A stretch of 51,348 nt of DNA. Source: Robiginitomaculum sp. Lineage in GTDB: Bacteria; Pseudomonadota; Alphaproteobacteria; Caulobacterales; Maricaulaceae. The notes beneath the pieces were generated by a model. It did no database searches and was not told the origin of the DNA. It saw nothing but the letters and a program-made list of their open reading frames with translations. Each line of letters starts with the position of its first letter. The first letter of the stretch is position 1. Shown piece after piece: positions 34,580 through 44,936 of this stretch. Both the position numbers and the translations under genes were made by a program. Where the stretch lies: assembly GCA_026982415.1 (NCBI GenBank), contig JALSHE010000085.1, positions 1 to 51,348 on the forward strand, written 5' to 3'.

Positions 34580-37186
34580 TTATCCAAGTGATTTTGTAGC
34601 GATTTCTATTACATTTGCTGATGGTTTGGCTTTTAATATACGGACTAACTGCCCTTTAATTAAGTTCTGGCGCGGTTTGTCCAATTTACCCCAAATCTCA
34701 AAAACACCCAGTAGACGTGCTGCAACTTGCGGGTTTACCTTGTCCATGGCTAGAATGTTGTCGGCTAGGAACTGGTATCCGGCGCCGTCAAAACGGTGAA
34801 ATTGCTCGGGATTGCCAACCGCAAGACCACCGATTAGCGAGCGGACACGGTTAGGGTTGGCATTTTGGTAGGCAGGGTGATCTGTGAGGGCTTTCACTTT
34901 ATCCAGTTTTTGTAAGGCACTGGCCGAGAACCATTTATCTATGACTAGCGGATTGTGTTGCCATTTCTCATAAAAAGCCTCCAAGTTCTGCTTCGCTTGC
35001 TGGCCACCCAAGCGGGTGAGTGTGAGCAATGCCGCAAATTCTTCTGTCATATTTGTGGCGTTTTCAAATTGGTTAAGAGCCAAAATCAGCGCCCGTTTCC
35101 CCGGGATTTCCGCCAGGAGCGATAAGCAAGAATTGCGCAACGCACGCCGTCCCGCACTGTCTGCATCTGGGGTAAATTGTCGTGGTTCAGACATGTGACC
35201 GTAAAGGATTTGGAGTGTATCCGTATGGTGATCAGAGAGTGCGCGGCGCAAGAGTTTATTGGCTTGGCGTACGGCGAGCGGGTCGGTGCCATCATTGTTC
35301 TTGGCTGACAATAATTGTATAATGGCACTGTCACTTGGAAGTCCGAGCACGAGCGCTTTAAAGCTAGGGGCAATCATTTCGTCTTTGATAATCCGCCCGA
35401 TTGCATCTACATATCCAGCCATTGCAGCCGTATCTTTGGGAGTATTTCCGCTCTCAATTGCTTGGGTTAAGTCCGCAAGAATGTCCCGTGCCAAGGCTTG
35501 ACCAGATTCCCAGCGGTTAAACAGATCTTTGTCAGTTTTCATCAGTAAGAGCGTGTCGTCCAAGCTATGGTTTATGGTAATATTGACAGGTGCGCTAAAT
35601 TCGCGAAATGCGGAGAGGGTTGGTTTTGTGGGGATATTGGTGAATTTGACGACGGTGGTTTTTTCCGTCAAAACTTCCAAGCGCTCGGCGATATTTTCGC
35701 CGTTTTTATCCAATAAACCAAGTTTTGCGGGTATCATGAGTGGTTGTTTATCCGCTTGGCCGGGTGTGGGTTTCGTGGATTGGGTCAGGGTGACGGTAAA
35801 GCTTTGTTCGCGTGCGTCATAGGCGGTTTTGATATGGACATCTGGCGTACCCGCTTGTTCGTACCAGCGCATGAATTGGGACAAATTTTTACCGCTGGCT
35901 TGCTCGAAACAGCTTAGGAATTGCTCGATAGTGGCGGCGGTGCCGTCGAGGCTTTCGAAATACAGGTCACTACCTTTACGAAAATCATCTAGTCCAACAA
36001 TTAGCTTGAGCATACGGATAAGCTCGGCGCCTTTTTCGTAAACTGTGGCCGTATAAAAATTGTCTATTTTTATATAGCTGCTTGGGCGAACCGGATGGGC
36101 GAGGGGGCCTGCATCTTCGGGGAATTGACGGCTACGCAGGGCAATTACATCTTTGATACGTTGGAGCGCCGCGCCGCGCTGGCTGGCAGAAAACTCCTGG
36201 TCGCGAAACACCGTAAACCCTTCTTTCAAACACAGTTGAAACCAGTCGCGGCACGTGATGCGGTTGCCAGACCAATTGTGGAAATATTCGTGTGCGACGA
36301 CGCTCTCAATACGTTCGAAATTCATATCGGTGGCCGTGGCTTCGTCGGCTAATAAAAGCGCAGAATTGAAAATGTTTAGCCCCTTGTTTTCCATAGCCCC
36401 GAAATTGAAATCCCGCACGGCCACGACCATGAAACGGTCCAGATCATATTCGCGGCCAAAGGCTTCTTCGTCCCATTTCATGGAGCGCTTCAGCGCCCCC
36501 ATAGCATAATCCGCACGCCCTGCATCGCCGGGGTCAACGAAAATATCCAGCCTTATATCCCGCCCGCTCATGGTAATGAAACTATCGGATACGCGGTCAA
36601 ATCCGCCTGCGACCAGCGCAAACAGATAGCTTGGCTTCGGGAACGGGTCTTCCCAAACGGCAAAGTGTCGGCCACCGTCCAAATCACCGCTGTCGATTTT
36701 ATTGCCATTGGCCAGCAGGGTTGAGAATTTGGCTTTATCGGCGGTCATGCGCACCGTGTATTTGGATAACACATCCGGGCGGTCCGGGAAATAGGTGATG
36801 CGGCGAAACCCTTGGGATTCGCACTGGGTGCAGAACCGCCCGCCCGAAACATAAAGCCCCATAAGGCTGGAGTTTTTATCGGGGGCGCACTGGGTGGTAA
36901 TCTCCAAAGTAAATTCGTCAGGAACATCTGATATGGCCAGCCCAGTTTTAGAAACTTTCACCTGTGATTTTTTGAGCAACTGACCATTTAACTTCAGGCT
37001 AATGAGCTTGATGTCCTCGCCGTCCAAAAACAGGCTGTCTTCGTTGCCGTCCCGCGAAACATACAATTTAGAGCGCACAATCGTCGCGCCCGGCTTTAAA
37101 TCAAAATCAAGCGCCACCGTATCTATTTTAAACCCATAAGGTTTGTAATCGGCAAGGTGTGTTACTACAGGCGTATCAGTTTTCAT
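34580..37186 (-). CDS. pepN: Aminopeptidase N (M1 family)
   Basis: An 868-residue zinc metallopeptidase, matching the usual PepN length. The substrate-binding GAMENKGLNIFN and the zinc site HEYFHNW, with the third ligand E in LKEGFTVFRD, are intact. It removes N-terminal residues from cytoplasmic peptides. The ATG at 37186 (AGGAG five bases upstream) is preferred over an in-frame ATG nine codons earlier. It diverges from nadE with 74 bp between them. Confidence 0.95.
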   Translation of the reverse strand: MKTDTPVVTHLADYKPYGFKIDTVALDFDLKPGATIVRSKLYVSRDGNEDSLFLDGEDIKLISLKLNGQLLKKSQVKVSKTGLAISDVPDEFTLEITTQCAPDKNSSLMGLYVSGGRFCTQCESQGFRRITYFPDRPDVLSKYTVRMTADKAKFSTLLANGNKIDSGDLDGGRHFAVWEDPFPKPSYLFALVAGGFDRVSDSFITMSGRDIRLDIFVDPGDAGRADYAMGALKRSMKWDEEAFGREYDLDRFMVVAVRDFNFGAMENKGLNIFNSALLLADEATATDMNFERIESVVAHEYFHNWSGNRITCRDWFQLCLKEGFTVFRDQEFSASQRGAALQRIKDVIALRSRQFPEDAGPLAHPVRPSSYIKIDNFYTATVYEKGAELIRMLKLIVGLDDFRKGSDLYFESLDGTAATIEQFLSCFEQASGKNLSQFMRWYEQAGTPDVHIKTAYDAREQSFTVTLTQSTKPTPGQADKQPLMIPAKLGLLDKNGENIAERLEVLTEKTTVVKFTNIPTKPTLSAFREFSAPVNITINHSLDDTLLLMKTDKDLFNRWESGQALARDILADLTQAIESGNTPKDTAAMAGYVDAIGRIIKDEMIAPSFKALVLGLPSDSAIIQLLSAKNNDGTDPLAVRQANKLLRRALSDHHTDTLQILYGHMSEPRQFTPDADSAGRRALRNSCLSLLAEIPGKRALILALNQFENATNMTEEFAALLTLTRLGGQQAKQNLEAFYEKWQHNPLVIDKWFSASALQKLDKVKALTDHPAYQNANPNRVRSLIGGLAVGNPEQFHRFDGAGYQFLADNILAMDKVNPQVAARLLGVFEIWGKLDKPRQNLIKGQLVRILKAKPSANVIEIATKSLG

Positions 37187-37260
37187 GTTTTTCTCCTGCG
37201 GGTCATATGACAAGAGCCGATAAAGATTGCAAGCTTCGTTCAGACTGGTAGAACCTGTTC

Positions 37261-38922
37261 ATGACACACACTTTGAAAATAGCGTCCGCACAACTAAACC
37301 CCACTGTCGGGGATTTAGCCGGGAATATGGCCAAGGCGCGGGACGCTTACGCACGAGCCAAAGATGAGGGCGCGGATATTCTGGTTTTGCCGGAGTTATT
37401 TGTCATCGGCTATCCGCCCGAAGATTTAGTTTTGAAACCTGCGGCGGTGGCGGATTGTCGGGTAGAGGCTTTGGAATTTGCCAAAATCACCAAAAATGGC
37501 CCCGCTGTGATATTCTCAACGCCGTGGATGTACCGGAACAAATTATACTCAGCAGTTTTGGTGATGCGGGACGGAAAAATTACGGATAAACGCTTTAAGC
37601 ACAGACTACCCAATTATGGCGTATTCGACGAAATCCGCGTGTTTAAATCTGGCCCGCTCCCGAAACCCGTAGAGATTTGCGGCGTCCCAATAGGTCTGCC
37701 TATATGCGAAGATATTTGGCACGCAGGTGTGGCTAAGCATTTGGCTGACCACGGCGCGGAGATTTTAATCTCCCCCAATGGTTCGCCCTATCGCCGCACG
37801 GCACGGGATGAACGCTTGCATGTTGTCCACGACAGGATTGAGCGGGCTGGTTTGCCGTTGGTTTATGTTAACCAAGTCGGCGGGCAAGATGAATTGGTGT
37901 TTGATGGCTCCTCCTTTAGTATGACTGCCGATGATAAAATTCGCCAGTTTTTACCGTCTTTTGAAGAAGCTTTTGAGATAGCCACTTGGACAAAATCCAG
38001 CGGTGAATGGTCATGTAAAAGCGAAACCAATTTGCCACAGCTCGACCAGATGGAAGCCGATTGGCGGGCTATGTGTTTGGGGCTTGGGGATTATGTTAAT
38101 AAGAACGGGTTCAAGCAAATCATCCTGGGTATGTCCGGCGGTGTGGATAGTGCCATGGCTGCGGCCATAGCCGTAGACGCGCTGGGGCCTGAGCGGGTCT
38201 GGTGCGTGATGATGCCGTCCAAATATACCTCTAATGACAGCCTTGAAGACGCCAAAGCTTGCGCCGAACGGCTTGGCTGTAAGTACGATATTATCGCTAT
38301 TCCGCCTGCGGTTGAAGCGTTTGGCGATATGCTCTTCGGACATTTTGAAGATACCACTTCCGACACAACCGAAGAAAATATCCAGTCGCGCATCCGCGCA
38401 GTCACCCTGATGGCATTGTCCAACAAATTTGGCCCCATGGTGGTGACAACGGGTAATAAATCTGAGATGGCAGTGGGGTATGCTACGCTGTACGGCGATA
38501 TGTGCGGTGGATTTAATCCTTTGAAAGATGTCTATAAAACCGAAGTTTACGACCTGGTGCGGTGGCGCAATGACAATCATCCCGAAGGCCTATTGGGGCC
38601 GGCAAGCCCTATACCGAACCGCATTATCACCAAGGCACCGTCGGCGGAACTCCGCCCTGACCAAACCGACCAAGACAGTTTGCCTGAATACGCAGTTTTG
38701 GACGATATTCTTTACGGGCTGATTGAACAGGAATTACCAGTTGAAGAAATATTAGCGAGAGGGCATAAGCCCGAAACCGTGCGCCGGATACAGCATCTTT
38801 TGCACATAGCCGAATACAAACGCAGACAAGCCCCGCCGGGCGTAAAAATAGGCAATAGAAATTTTGGTCGCGACCGCCGTTATCCGATCACCAACAAATA
38901 CCGGGATAAGGTTCCCGACTAA
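37261..38922 (+). CDS. nadE: NAD+ synthase, glutamine-dependent
   Basis: A 553-residue two-domain enzyme. The N-terminal nitrilase-type glutaminase has the triad E45 (VLPELFVIGYPPEDL), K113 (RFKHRLPNYG) and C149 (LPICEDIW). The C-terminal synthetase has the ATP pyrophosphatase loop LGMSGGVDSAMAA near residue 290 and VTTGNKSEMAVGYATLYGDM. It amidates nicotinate adenine dinucleotide using ammonia channelled from glutamine. gltX follows 22 bp later on the same strand. Confidence 0.95.
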   Translation: MTHTLKIASAQLNPTVGDLAGNMAKARDAYARAKDEGADILVLPELFVIGYPPEDLVLKPAAVADCRVEALEFAKITKNGPAVIFSTPWMYRNKLYSAVLVMRDGKITDKRFKHRLPNYGVFDEIRVFKSGPLPKPVEICGVPIGLPICEDIWHAGVAKHLADHGAEILISPNGSPYRRTARDERLHVVHDRIERAGLPLVYVNQVGGQDELVFDGSSFSMTADDKIRQFLPSFEEAFEIATWTKSSGEWSCKSETNLPQLDQMEADWRAMCLGLGDYVNKNGFKQIILGMSGGVDSAMAAAIAVDALGPERVWCVMMPSKYTSNDSLEDAKACAERLGCKYDIIAIPPAVEAFGDMLFGHFEDTTSDTTEENIQSRIRAVTLMALSNKFGPMVVTTGNKSEMAVGYATLYGDMCGGFNPLKDVYKTEVYDLVRWRNDNHPEGLLGPASPIPNRIITKAPSAELRPDQTDQDSLPEYAVLDDILYGLIEQELPVEEILARGHKPETVRRIQHLLHIAEYKRRQAPPGVKIGNRNFGRDRRYPITNKYRDKVPD

Positions 38923-38944
38923 ACATGAAGGTTTGGAATTAGAT

Positions 38945-40285
38945 ATGAAACCAATCGTAAGATTTGCACCGTCCCCGACCGGGAAATTGCATGTAGGCAA
39001 TGTCCGTACTGCTTTGGTTAATTGGCTTTTTGCCACCAGAGAAGGCGGGGAATTTATTCTGCGTATTGACGATACCGATACGGGGCGCTCTACCAAGGCT
39101 TATGAGGACGGGATAAAGGAAGATTTATCTTGGCTCGGTATGAATTGGAGTTCAACATTCAACCAGTCTGACCGCTTTGATATATATGATGATGCGGCCA
39201 ATAATTTGCGTGAAGCCGGGCTTCTCTACGCATGTTACGAGACGAGCGAGGAGCTTGACCGCCAGCGCAAAATCCTGCGCGCCCAAGGCAAGCCGCCCGT
39301 CTATGACCGCACCGGGCTTAGCCTGACACCTGAAGACAAAGCTAAGTTAGAAGCCGAGGGGCGCACACCCCATTGGCGGTTTAAGCTTTCGGGGAAAACC
39401 GCAAGCTGGGAGGATATGGTGCGCGGCACGCAGAATATTGATACATCATCCCTGTCGGATCCGGTATTGATACGCGGCGACGGGACATATCTCTATACCT
39501 TGCCCAGTGTGGTCGACGATATAGACGCCAATATCACCCACATTATACGCGGTGAAGATCATGTCACCAATTCCGGCGCACAGATAGAGATATTCGAAGC
39601 TTTGGGCGGGGCAGTGCCCAAATTTGCCCACACACCATTATTAGTGGGAAGCGACGGTAAAAGCCTGTCTAAACGCCTTGGTTCCTTGTCCATGGATCAG
39701 TTGCGCGCGCAGGGTATTGAACCTTTGGCGATTTGTAGCCTTCTGGCGAAGATCGGTACATCCGACCCGGTCGAAGCCCGCCAGTCTATGGCAGAACTGG
39801 TCGAGGAATTTGCCTTTAGCAAGATCGGACGGGCGCCTGCGCGGTTCGACGAGAAAGAGTTGGCCTTGGTTAATGCCCGGCTCTTGCACGAAACACCTTA
39901 CGCCGATGTCAAAGAGCGACTGGACGCGCTCGGTGTAGCTGGCGGTGAAGACTTCTGGCTTTTAGTCCGAGCAAACCTGGATAAACTTGGGGATGCTGCT
40001 GGTTGGTCAACGGTCATATATGCGCCGATGCCGGGGCGAATCGCCGATGAGGACGCCGACTTTTGCGCAAAAGCCGCTGAGATGCTTACGGATAATATAG
40101 GTGAAAACACATGGGGCGCATGGACGAGCGCTTTGAAAGAAAGCACGGGGCGTAAGGGTAAAACACTTTTCCTACCCCTGCGTATGGCTTTGACTGGGCG
40201 GCAACGCGGGCCGAGTATGGATCAGATACTGCCTTTGCTCGGTACGGAAAGGGCGAAAGCCCGCCTTAAGGGTAAAGCGGGCTAA
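38945..40285 (+). CDS. gltX: Glutamyl-tRNA synthetase
   Basis: A 446-residue class I synthetase from the ATG at 38945. The HIGH-like motif is PSPTGKLHVGN and the KMSKS-like motif is GKSLSKRLG near residue 240. This shorter form, with HVGN and SLSKR, is one of the two GluRS types found in alphaproteobacteria. No glutaminyl-tRNA synthetase is visible, and gatCAB lies a short way downstream, so one GluRS of this organism probably charges tRNA-Gln with glutamate for conversion by GatCAB. Whether this copy does so is not shown by sequence alone. Confidence 0.95.
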   Translation: MKPIVRFAPSPTGKLHVGNVRTALVNWLFATREGGEFILRIDDTDTGRSTKAYEDGIKEDLSWLGMNWSSTFNQSDRFDIYDDAANNLREAGLLYACYETSEELDRQRKILRAQGKPPVYDRTGLSLTPEDKAKLEAEGRTPHWRFKLSGKTASWEDMVRGTQNIDTSSLSDPVLIRGDGTYLYTLPSVVDDIDANITHIIRGEDHVTNSGAQIEIFEALGGAVPKFAHTPLLVGSDGKSLSKRLGSLSMDQLRAQGIEPLAICSLLAKIGTSDPVEARQSMAELVEEFAFSKIGRAPARFDEKELALVNARLLHETPYADVKERLDALGVAGGEDFWLLVRANLDKLGDAAGWSTVIYAPMPGRIADEDADFCAKAAEMLTDNIGENTWGAWTSALKESTGRKGKTLFLPLRMALTGRQRGPSMDQILPLLGTERAKARLKGKAG

Positions 40286-40300
40286 TACCGTCTGGGCTGG

Positions 40301-40855
40301 TTATTCGGATTTTTTCGTACACCCACCAAAACCTTTTACATTACGCCAATTGGTGCCCGGCTCGCAAATGTCGGAATTTGTTAGATCTGCACAAGCCTTG
40401 TCGCCTTCACAGATACATTCCATCACACCGTTTTCTTGCTTATAACAAGATTGCGCCAAATCGAGAGCTGGCGCCGCTATACCCGGTATGGTTGTGGAAA
40501 ACTCTGCTGGTTCTTTCGTCCCAGGTGCTTCCATTGTTGTGTCTATAGATGGTTCCTTTGTTGCTTCTGGTACAGCTATTTCAGGCACTTCCGGCGCATT
40601 GATGACTGGGGGATTAGTTTTCATTACGCCCTCAGTGCCTTCGTCAACTTGCGGCAATTCCACAGGCGATTTCATTATGTCTTTAGCAGTGTCTTTTGCT
40701 GTTTCTTCAATTGTTTCTACTGCATCGTCGACCTTTTTTTGCGGATCGGCAAAAGCTTGGCTCGTCATAAGTGCGGATGCAATTACAGTTAGTCCCAAAA
40801 GCAATAGAATTGATTTTAAAGTCGTTTTGCGTTTTCGGTATTTAAAATATGACAT
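40301..40855 (-). CDS. Exported acidic Pro/Glu-rich protein with Cys-rich C-terminus
   Basis: A 184-residue protein starting MSYFKYRKRKTTLKSI, with a signal sequence ending near SQAFA. A 100-residue acidic, proline-rich low-complexity stretch follows, and a C-terminal segment with six cysteines (QSCYKQENGVMECICEGDKA, then ADLTNSDICEPG and GFGGCTKKSE), probably disulfide-bonded outside the inner membrane. GGAG lies six bases before the ATG at 40855. I do not recognise a family. It ends 15 bp from gltX, convergent. Confidence 0.65.
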   Translation of the reverse strand: MSYFKYRKRKTTLKSILLLLGLTVIASALMTSQAFADPQKKVDDAVETIEETAKDTAKDIMKSPVELPQVDEGTEGVMKTNPPVINAPEVPEIAVPEATKEPSIDTTMEAPGTKEPAEFSTTIPGIAAPALDLAQSCYKQENGVMECICEGDKACADLTNSDICEPGTNWRNVKGFGGCTKKSE

Positions 40856-41171
40856 GATCATCTCCTTAAAACGCCCTCCCAGAATTTCATGGTTAATTAT
40901 GAATGTGGCGAAACTTCGCCGAAATTATGGCAATGGGTCTGTTTTTTAATTTTATAGGAAGGAGTGAAGGTTGGTGGCTGGTCATTAAGCTCATTGGGAT
41001 GAAGTAGAGACCAATGACCAGCCCACCTTTTCGGTAGCAAGGGCGCTTGTGCGCTACCGCAGCGGAGGGATCATTGGGAAACCCGCACCGCCTACGAATC
41101 GTTATAGCAGAGTAAAAATAAAAAAACCACTAATAGTTGTTATTAATATAAAAAATATTCTTAGGTTGCGG
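40856..41171. other. Non-coding stretch with hairpins between two minus-strand genes
   Basis: 316 bases with no credible gene. It holds the upstream Shine-Dalgarno of the exported protein, a short GGCGAA/TTCGCC palindrome (40907-40920), two larger hairpins (listed separately) and an A/T-rich end with runs of A. Confidence 0.6.
40973..41059. repeat. Two adjacent hairpins, probably a dispersed palindromic repeat
   Basis: GGTGGCTGGTCATT (40973-40986) pairs with AATGACCAGCCCACC (41013-41027), with one bulged C, over a 26-nt loop. Immediately after, CGGTAGC (41032-41038) pairs with GCTACCG (41053-41059). Their regularity suggests a REP-like element; no second copy is seen in this window. Confidence 0.6.
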
Positions 41172-41384
41172 TCACTTGGTACGCGGAGGCTCCTTTCTAT
41201 GGGATTTGAGTGTATTTCGCGCCAAAACTCGCCAAATTGGGTCGAGAATGAGTATGGCCGCAATCACGATTGCTCCAAAAATCCAGTGTGATTCTTTAAA
41301 GTAGAGCCAAAGAAATAGCCCCACCATAGTTGGATAAAACAGATAGGCGCGAGCCATGCGGATAAATACGGTCAAAAATCTCAT
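41172..41384 (-). CDS. Small membrane protein of unknown function
   Basis: A 70-residue protein, MRFLTVFIRMARAYLFYPTM at the front, with two hydrophobic segments (YLFYPTMVGLFLWLYF and WIFGAIVIAAILILDPIW) and a basic tail. Open reading extends further upstream to 41732 but that part runs antisense through gatC and is not credible. It diverges from gatC with 97 bp between. No family recognised. Confidence 0.55.
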   Translation of the reverse strand: MRFLTVFIRMARAYLFYPTMVGLFLWLYFKESHWIFGAIVIAAILILDPIWRVLARNTLKSHRKEPPRTK

Positions 41385-41481
41385 ATGCTCATATATATGC
41401 GCCAATAATTCTTGCCCCGCAAGGCCGCGCCTGTTAACTGGGACGCTTGATTTATGGGGCAAGGTATTTAGGAGCACTTTT

Positions 41482-41784
41482 GTGAGTGAAGATAATAGCG
41501 GCGTAACCGCCGAAACGGTTAAGAAGATTGCGCGCCTCTCGCGCCTGCACGTTGAACCTGACCGTCTAGAGTTTTTGGCCGATGAAATGAACGGCCTACT
41601 GGCGTGGATTGAACAGCTCGGCGAAGTTGACGTGACGGGCGTAGAGCCTATGACATCGGCGGTTGAAATGGCTGCACCTATGCGCAAGGACGAAATTACT
41701 GATGGTGGGGTGCGCGATAAGGTTCTGGCCAATGCACCTAAAACCGAAGCAGGCTATTTCGTTGTGCCTCGGTCAGTGGAGTAG
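41482..41784 (+). CDS. gatC: Asp-tRNA(Asn)/Glu-tRNA(Gln) amidotransferase subunit C
   Basis: A 100-residue protein from a GTG at 41482 with AGGAG seven bases upstream. [39 protein letters not shown] and the late RKDEI are the GatC signature. It clamps GatA to GatB in the amidotransferase. gatA begins 8 bp downstream. Confidence 0.95.
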   Translation: MSEDNSGVTAETVKKIARLSRLHVEPDRLEFLADEMNGLLAWIEQLGEVDVTGVEPMTSAVEMAAPMRKDEITDGGVRDKVLANAPKTEAGYFVVPRSVE

Positions 41785-41792
41785 GGGTAGAT

Positions 41793-43259
41793 ATGTCAGA
41801 TTTAACTAAACTATCGCTTGAAGCCGCTTTGGCGGGCCTGAAAGCCAGAGAGTTTTCTTCTGTGGAAATCACCAAAGCGCATATTGATGCGTGTATGGAC
41901 GCGGCTGATTTGAACGCATTCGTGACCACGGATTTTACCAATGCAATGAAGTCGGCAGAAAGCTCTGACGCAAAGCTCGCTAAAGGTGAGGGCGGAGCGC
42001 TCGAAGGTGCGCCACTCGGCATTAAAGATTTGTTCTGCACAGAAGGGGTTAAAACTACGGCAGGCAGTAAAATTCTTGGCGATTTCACGCCCCAGTACGA
42101 AAGCACCGTTACGGCTAATATGAAGGCCGACGGCATGGTCATGCTCGGCAAGTTAAACCTTGATGAATTTGCTATGGGCAGCTCTAATGAGACATCTTAT
42201 TATGGCTCCGTTATAAATCCTTGGCGAAAAGATGAGGATTTAGTACCGGGCGGATCGTCCGGCGGGTCTGCTTCTGCGGTTGCGGCCAATATCTGTTTGG
42301 GCGCTACGGCCACAGACACGGGCGGGTCAATTCGCCAGCCCGCATCATTTACAGGCACTACGGGAATTAAGCCGACCTATGGCCGCTGCTCGCGTTGGGG
42401 CGTTGTTGCCTTTGCCAGCTCGCTCGACCAAGCGGGGCCTATCACGCGCACCGTGAAAGACAGCGCCATTATGCTGCAAAGCATGGCGGGATATGACGCG
42501 AAAGACAGCACGTCTATCAATAAGGAATTACCAGATTTCGCGGCGGCTTGTGATAAGGGCGTCAAAGGCATGAAAATTGGTATTCCCAAAGAATACACAA
42601 TGGACGGTATGCCCAAGGAAATCGAAGACCTCTGGCAGCAAGGGATTAAATGGCTAGAAGAATGTGGCGCGGAAATCGTGCATGTGTCATTGCCCCATAC
42701 GAAATACGCATTGCCTGCTTATTATATCGTAGCGCCCGCAGAAGCTTCCTCCAACCTCGCCCGTTATGATGGTATGCGTTACGGCGAACGGGTCGAAGGT
42801 GACAATTTATACGATACATATGAGCGTACCCGCGCTGAAGGCTTTGGCAAAGAAGTCCGCCGCCGTATAATGATGGGGACATATGTTCTGTCCGCCGGAT
42901 ATTATGACGCCTATTATCTGCAAGCGCAAAAAGTGCGCACAAAAATCGCCGATGATTTCAAGCGCGCGTGGGAAAAATGCGACGCGCTGCTCACGCCCAC
43001 CTGCCCAAGCGCGGCGTTTGCAGTTGGCCGCGAAGTCAATGACCCCGTGACTATGTATCTAAACGATATTTTCACAGTCACAGCAAACCTGGCCGGCCTC
43101 CCCGCCATGTCAGTGCCAGCCGCACTCGATAATAACGGGCTGCCATTAGGTCTGCAAATCATAGGCCGGGCGCTGGACGAAGAAACAGTCTTCGCGGCAA
43201 GTAGCGCGCTGGAGAAATGCGCAGAGTTTACGGCTAAGCCTGAGAAGTGGTGGGTGTGA
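41793..43259 (+). CDS. gatA: Asp-tRNA(Asn)/Glu-tRNA(Gln) amidotransferase subunit A
   Basis: A 488-residue amidase-signature enzyme. The Ser-cisSer-Lys triad is K78 (PLGIKDLF), S155 (GGSSGGSAS) and S179 ([11 protein letters not shown]). It releases ammonia from glutamine for GatB. Its ORF is intact and full length. A 145-bp gap holding one copy of a structured repeat separates it from gatB, where the genes are normally close. Confidence 0.97.
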   Translation: MSDLTKLSLEAALAGLKAREFSSVEITKAHIDACMDAADLNAFVTTDFTNAMKSAESSDAKLAKGEGGALEGAPLGIKDLFCTEGVKTTAGSKILGDFTPQYESTVTANMKADGMVMLGKLNLDEFAMGSSNETSYYGSVINPWRKDEDLVPGGSSGGSASAVAANICLGATATDTGGSIRQPASFTGTTGIKPTYGRCSRWGVVAFASSLDQAGPITRTVKDSAIMLQSMAGYDAKDSTSINKELPDFAAACDKGVKGMKIGIPKEYTMDGMPKEIEDLWQQGIKWLEECGAEIVHVSLPHTKYALPAYYIVAPAEASSNLARYDGMRYGERVEGDNLYDTYERTRAEGFGKEVRRRIMMGTYVLSAGYYDAYYLQAQKVRTKIADDFKRAWEKCDALLTPTCPSAAFAVGREVNDPVTMYLNDIFTVTANLAGLPAMSVPAALDNNGLPLGLQIIGRALDEETVFAASSALEKCAEFTAKPEKWWV

Positions 43260-43280
43260 TGGGAGTGCTACCCCTTTCTC

Positions 43281-43385
43281 TCCGCTCATTCCCGTGCAAA
43301 CGGGAATCCAGTTTAAACAGGGATGTGCGGGCTTTGCCCGCTCTTTATTCGCTGGATACCCAGTCGTGGCTGGGTATGAGCGGGT
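43281..43385. repeat. Structured repeat, copy A (three hairpins), between gatA and gatB
   Basis: 105 bp with three hairpins: ATTCCCGT/ACGGGAAT with a GCAA loop, GCGGGC/GCCCGC with a TTT loop, and ATACCCAG/CTGGGTAT. The outer ends CCGCTCAT and ATGAGCGG are inverted. A reverse-complement copy lies beyond gatB at 44937-45039. The GGGAATCCAG and CTGGATACCC ends are of a type widely scattered in proteobacteria (REP/BIME-like). Confidence 0.88.
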
Positions 43386-43404
43386 TTTTTGAATAGGACT
43401 AAAA

Positions 43405-44919
43405 ATGTTTACAGCTAAACGTGTCGCAGACAAAAAAGATTGGCTTTCTGGTCGGGATCATGACTGGGAGATTATTCTGGGGCTTGAAATTCATGCCCAG
43501 GTGGCGTCGAACTCGAAATTGTTTTCGGGGGCGGCGACGGAATTTGGGGCAGAGCCGAATACGCAAGTATCCTTGGTTGATGCGGCCATGCCGGGCATGT
43601 TGCCTGTGGTCAACGCGTTTTGTATTGAGCAAGCCGTGCGTACCGGGCTTGGCCTGAACGCGCAGATAAATTTGTATTCGCGTTTTGACCGCAAGAATTA
43701 TTTTTATCCGGATTTACCTCAGGGTTATCAAATTTCCCAGTTCGAGTTTCCTATCGTAGGTGAGGGCGAGATTGAAATCACACCCGAAAGCAAAAATGGG
43801 GACGGCGAGCCGTGCATAGTCGGTATTGAGCGCCTGCATTTGGAACAAGATGCGGGTAAATCCATCCATGATTTATCACCGGACGAGACCTATGTTGATT
43901 TGAACCGTTCGGGCGTTTGCCTGATGGAAATTGTCTCTAAGCCCGATATGCGTACCCCCGAAGAAGCCTCGGCCTATGTTGAGAAGATTCGCGGTATTGT
44001 GCGTGCGCTTGGCACATGTGATGGTGATATGGAGAAGGGTAATCTTAGGGCTGATGTCAATGTTTCCGTGCGCAAACCGGGCGGAGAACTGGGTACGCGT
44101 TGCGAGATTAAGAACGTCAACTCCATGCGCTTTATCCGCCAAGCGATTAATTATGAAGCGCGGCGGCAAATTGATATTTTGGAAGCAGGCGGGGAAATTC
44201 ACCAAGAAACCCGCTTGTTCGACAATAAAAAAGGCGAAACCCGCTCCATGCGCTCCAAAGAGGATGCCCATGATTACCGCTATTTCCCTGACCCGGATTT
44301 GCTGCCCATAAAAATTACTGATAAATATATCGACGATATTCGCGCGGACATGCCAGAACTTCCCGATGCTCGTGCGGCACGGTTTGTCGAACAATACGGT
44401 ATCCCGGCCTATGATGCCGCTATCTTGACCGACGACAAAGCCAAGGGTGATTTCTATGAACGCCTTGTTTCAACAGGGGCGAAAAGCCGCGACGCAAAAA
44501 TTGCCGCCAATTGGATGATGGGTGATTTGTTCGGAGCGCTCAATAAAGCCAGCATTGATCTGGACGATAGTCCGGTGAACTCCGATGGTTTGGGCGGCTT
44601 GCTCGACCTTATCGGTGACAAAACGATCTCCGGTAAAATTGCCAAAGACGTGTTCGAGAAAATGTTTGAGGGCGGTGCCAAAACGAAAGAAAGCGCTGGT
44701 GAAATCGTGGAACGCGATGGTTTGAAACAAGTCACAGACACGGGTGCCATCGAAAAAATGGTGCAAGACGTGATAGACGCAAACGCCGACCAGGCTGCCA
44801 AAGTTGCAGACAATCCGCGCCTCATAGGTTTCTTCGTAGGCCAAGTCATGAAAGCATCCGGCGGTAAAGCCAACCCACAGGCGGTGAATGAAATCTTGCG
44901 CAAGAAGTTGGGGCTTTGA
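43405..44919 (+). CDS. gatB: Asp-tRNA(Asn)/Glu-tRNA(Gln) amidotransferase subunit B
   Basis: A 504-residue protein. [57 protein letters not shown] and [12 protein letters not shown] are GatB hallmarks, and the C-terminal tRNA-binding YqeY-like tail ends [15 protein letters not shown]. It activates the glutamate of mischarged tRNA with ATP and completes the amidation. AGGA precedes the ATG. It is flanked on both sides by inverted copies of one repeat. Confidence 0.97.
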   Translation: MFTAKRVADKKDWLSGRDHDWEIILGLEIHAQVASNSKLFSGAATEFGAEPNTQVSLVDAAMPGMLPVVNAFCIEQAVRTGLGLNAQINLYSRFDRKNYFYPDLPQGYQISQFEFPIVGEGEIEITPESKNGDGEPCIVGIERLHLEQDAGKSIHDLSPDETYVDLNRSGVCLMEIVSKPDMRTPEEASAYVEKIRGIVRALGTCDGDMEKGNLRADVNVSVRKPGGELGTRCEIKNVNSMRFIRQAINYEARRQIDILEAGGEIHQETRLFDNKKGETRSMRSKEDAHDYRYFPDPDLLPIKITDKYIDDIRADMPELPDARAARFVEQYGIPAYDAAILTDDKAKGDFYERLVSTGAKSRDAKIAANWMMGDLFGALNKASIDLDDSPVNSDGLGGLLDLIGDKTISGKIAKDVFEKMFEGGAKTKESAGEIVERDGLKQVTDTGAIEKMVQDVIDANADQAAKVADNPRLIGFFVGQVMKASGGKANPQAVNEILRKKLGL

Positions 44920-44936
44920 AACACATACTTCCAATC

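Noticed and set aside
41385-41732. N-terminal extension of the small membrane protein on the minus strand
   Set aside because: It is antisense to gatC; only the last 70 residues look like a protein.
43876-44394. 172-codon minus-strand frame within gatB
   Set aside because: Shadow of the gatB reading frame; no family features or start signals.
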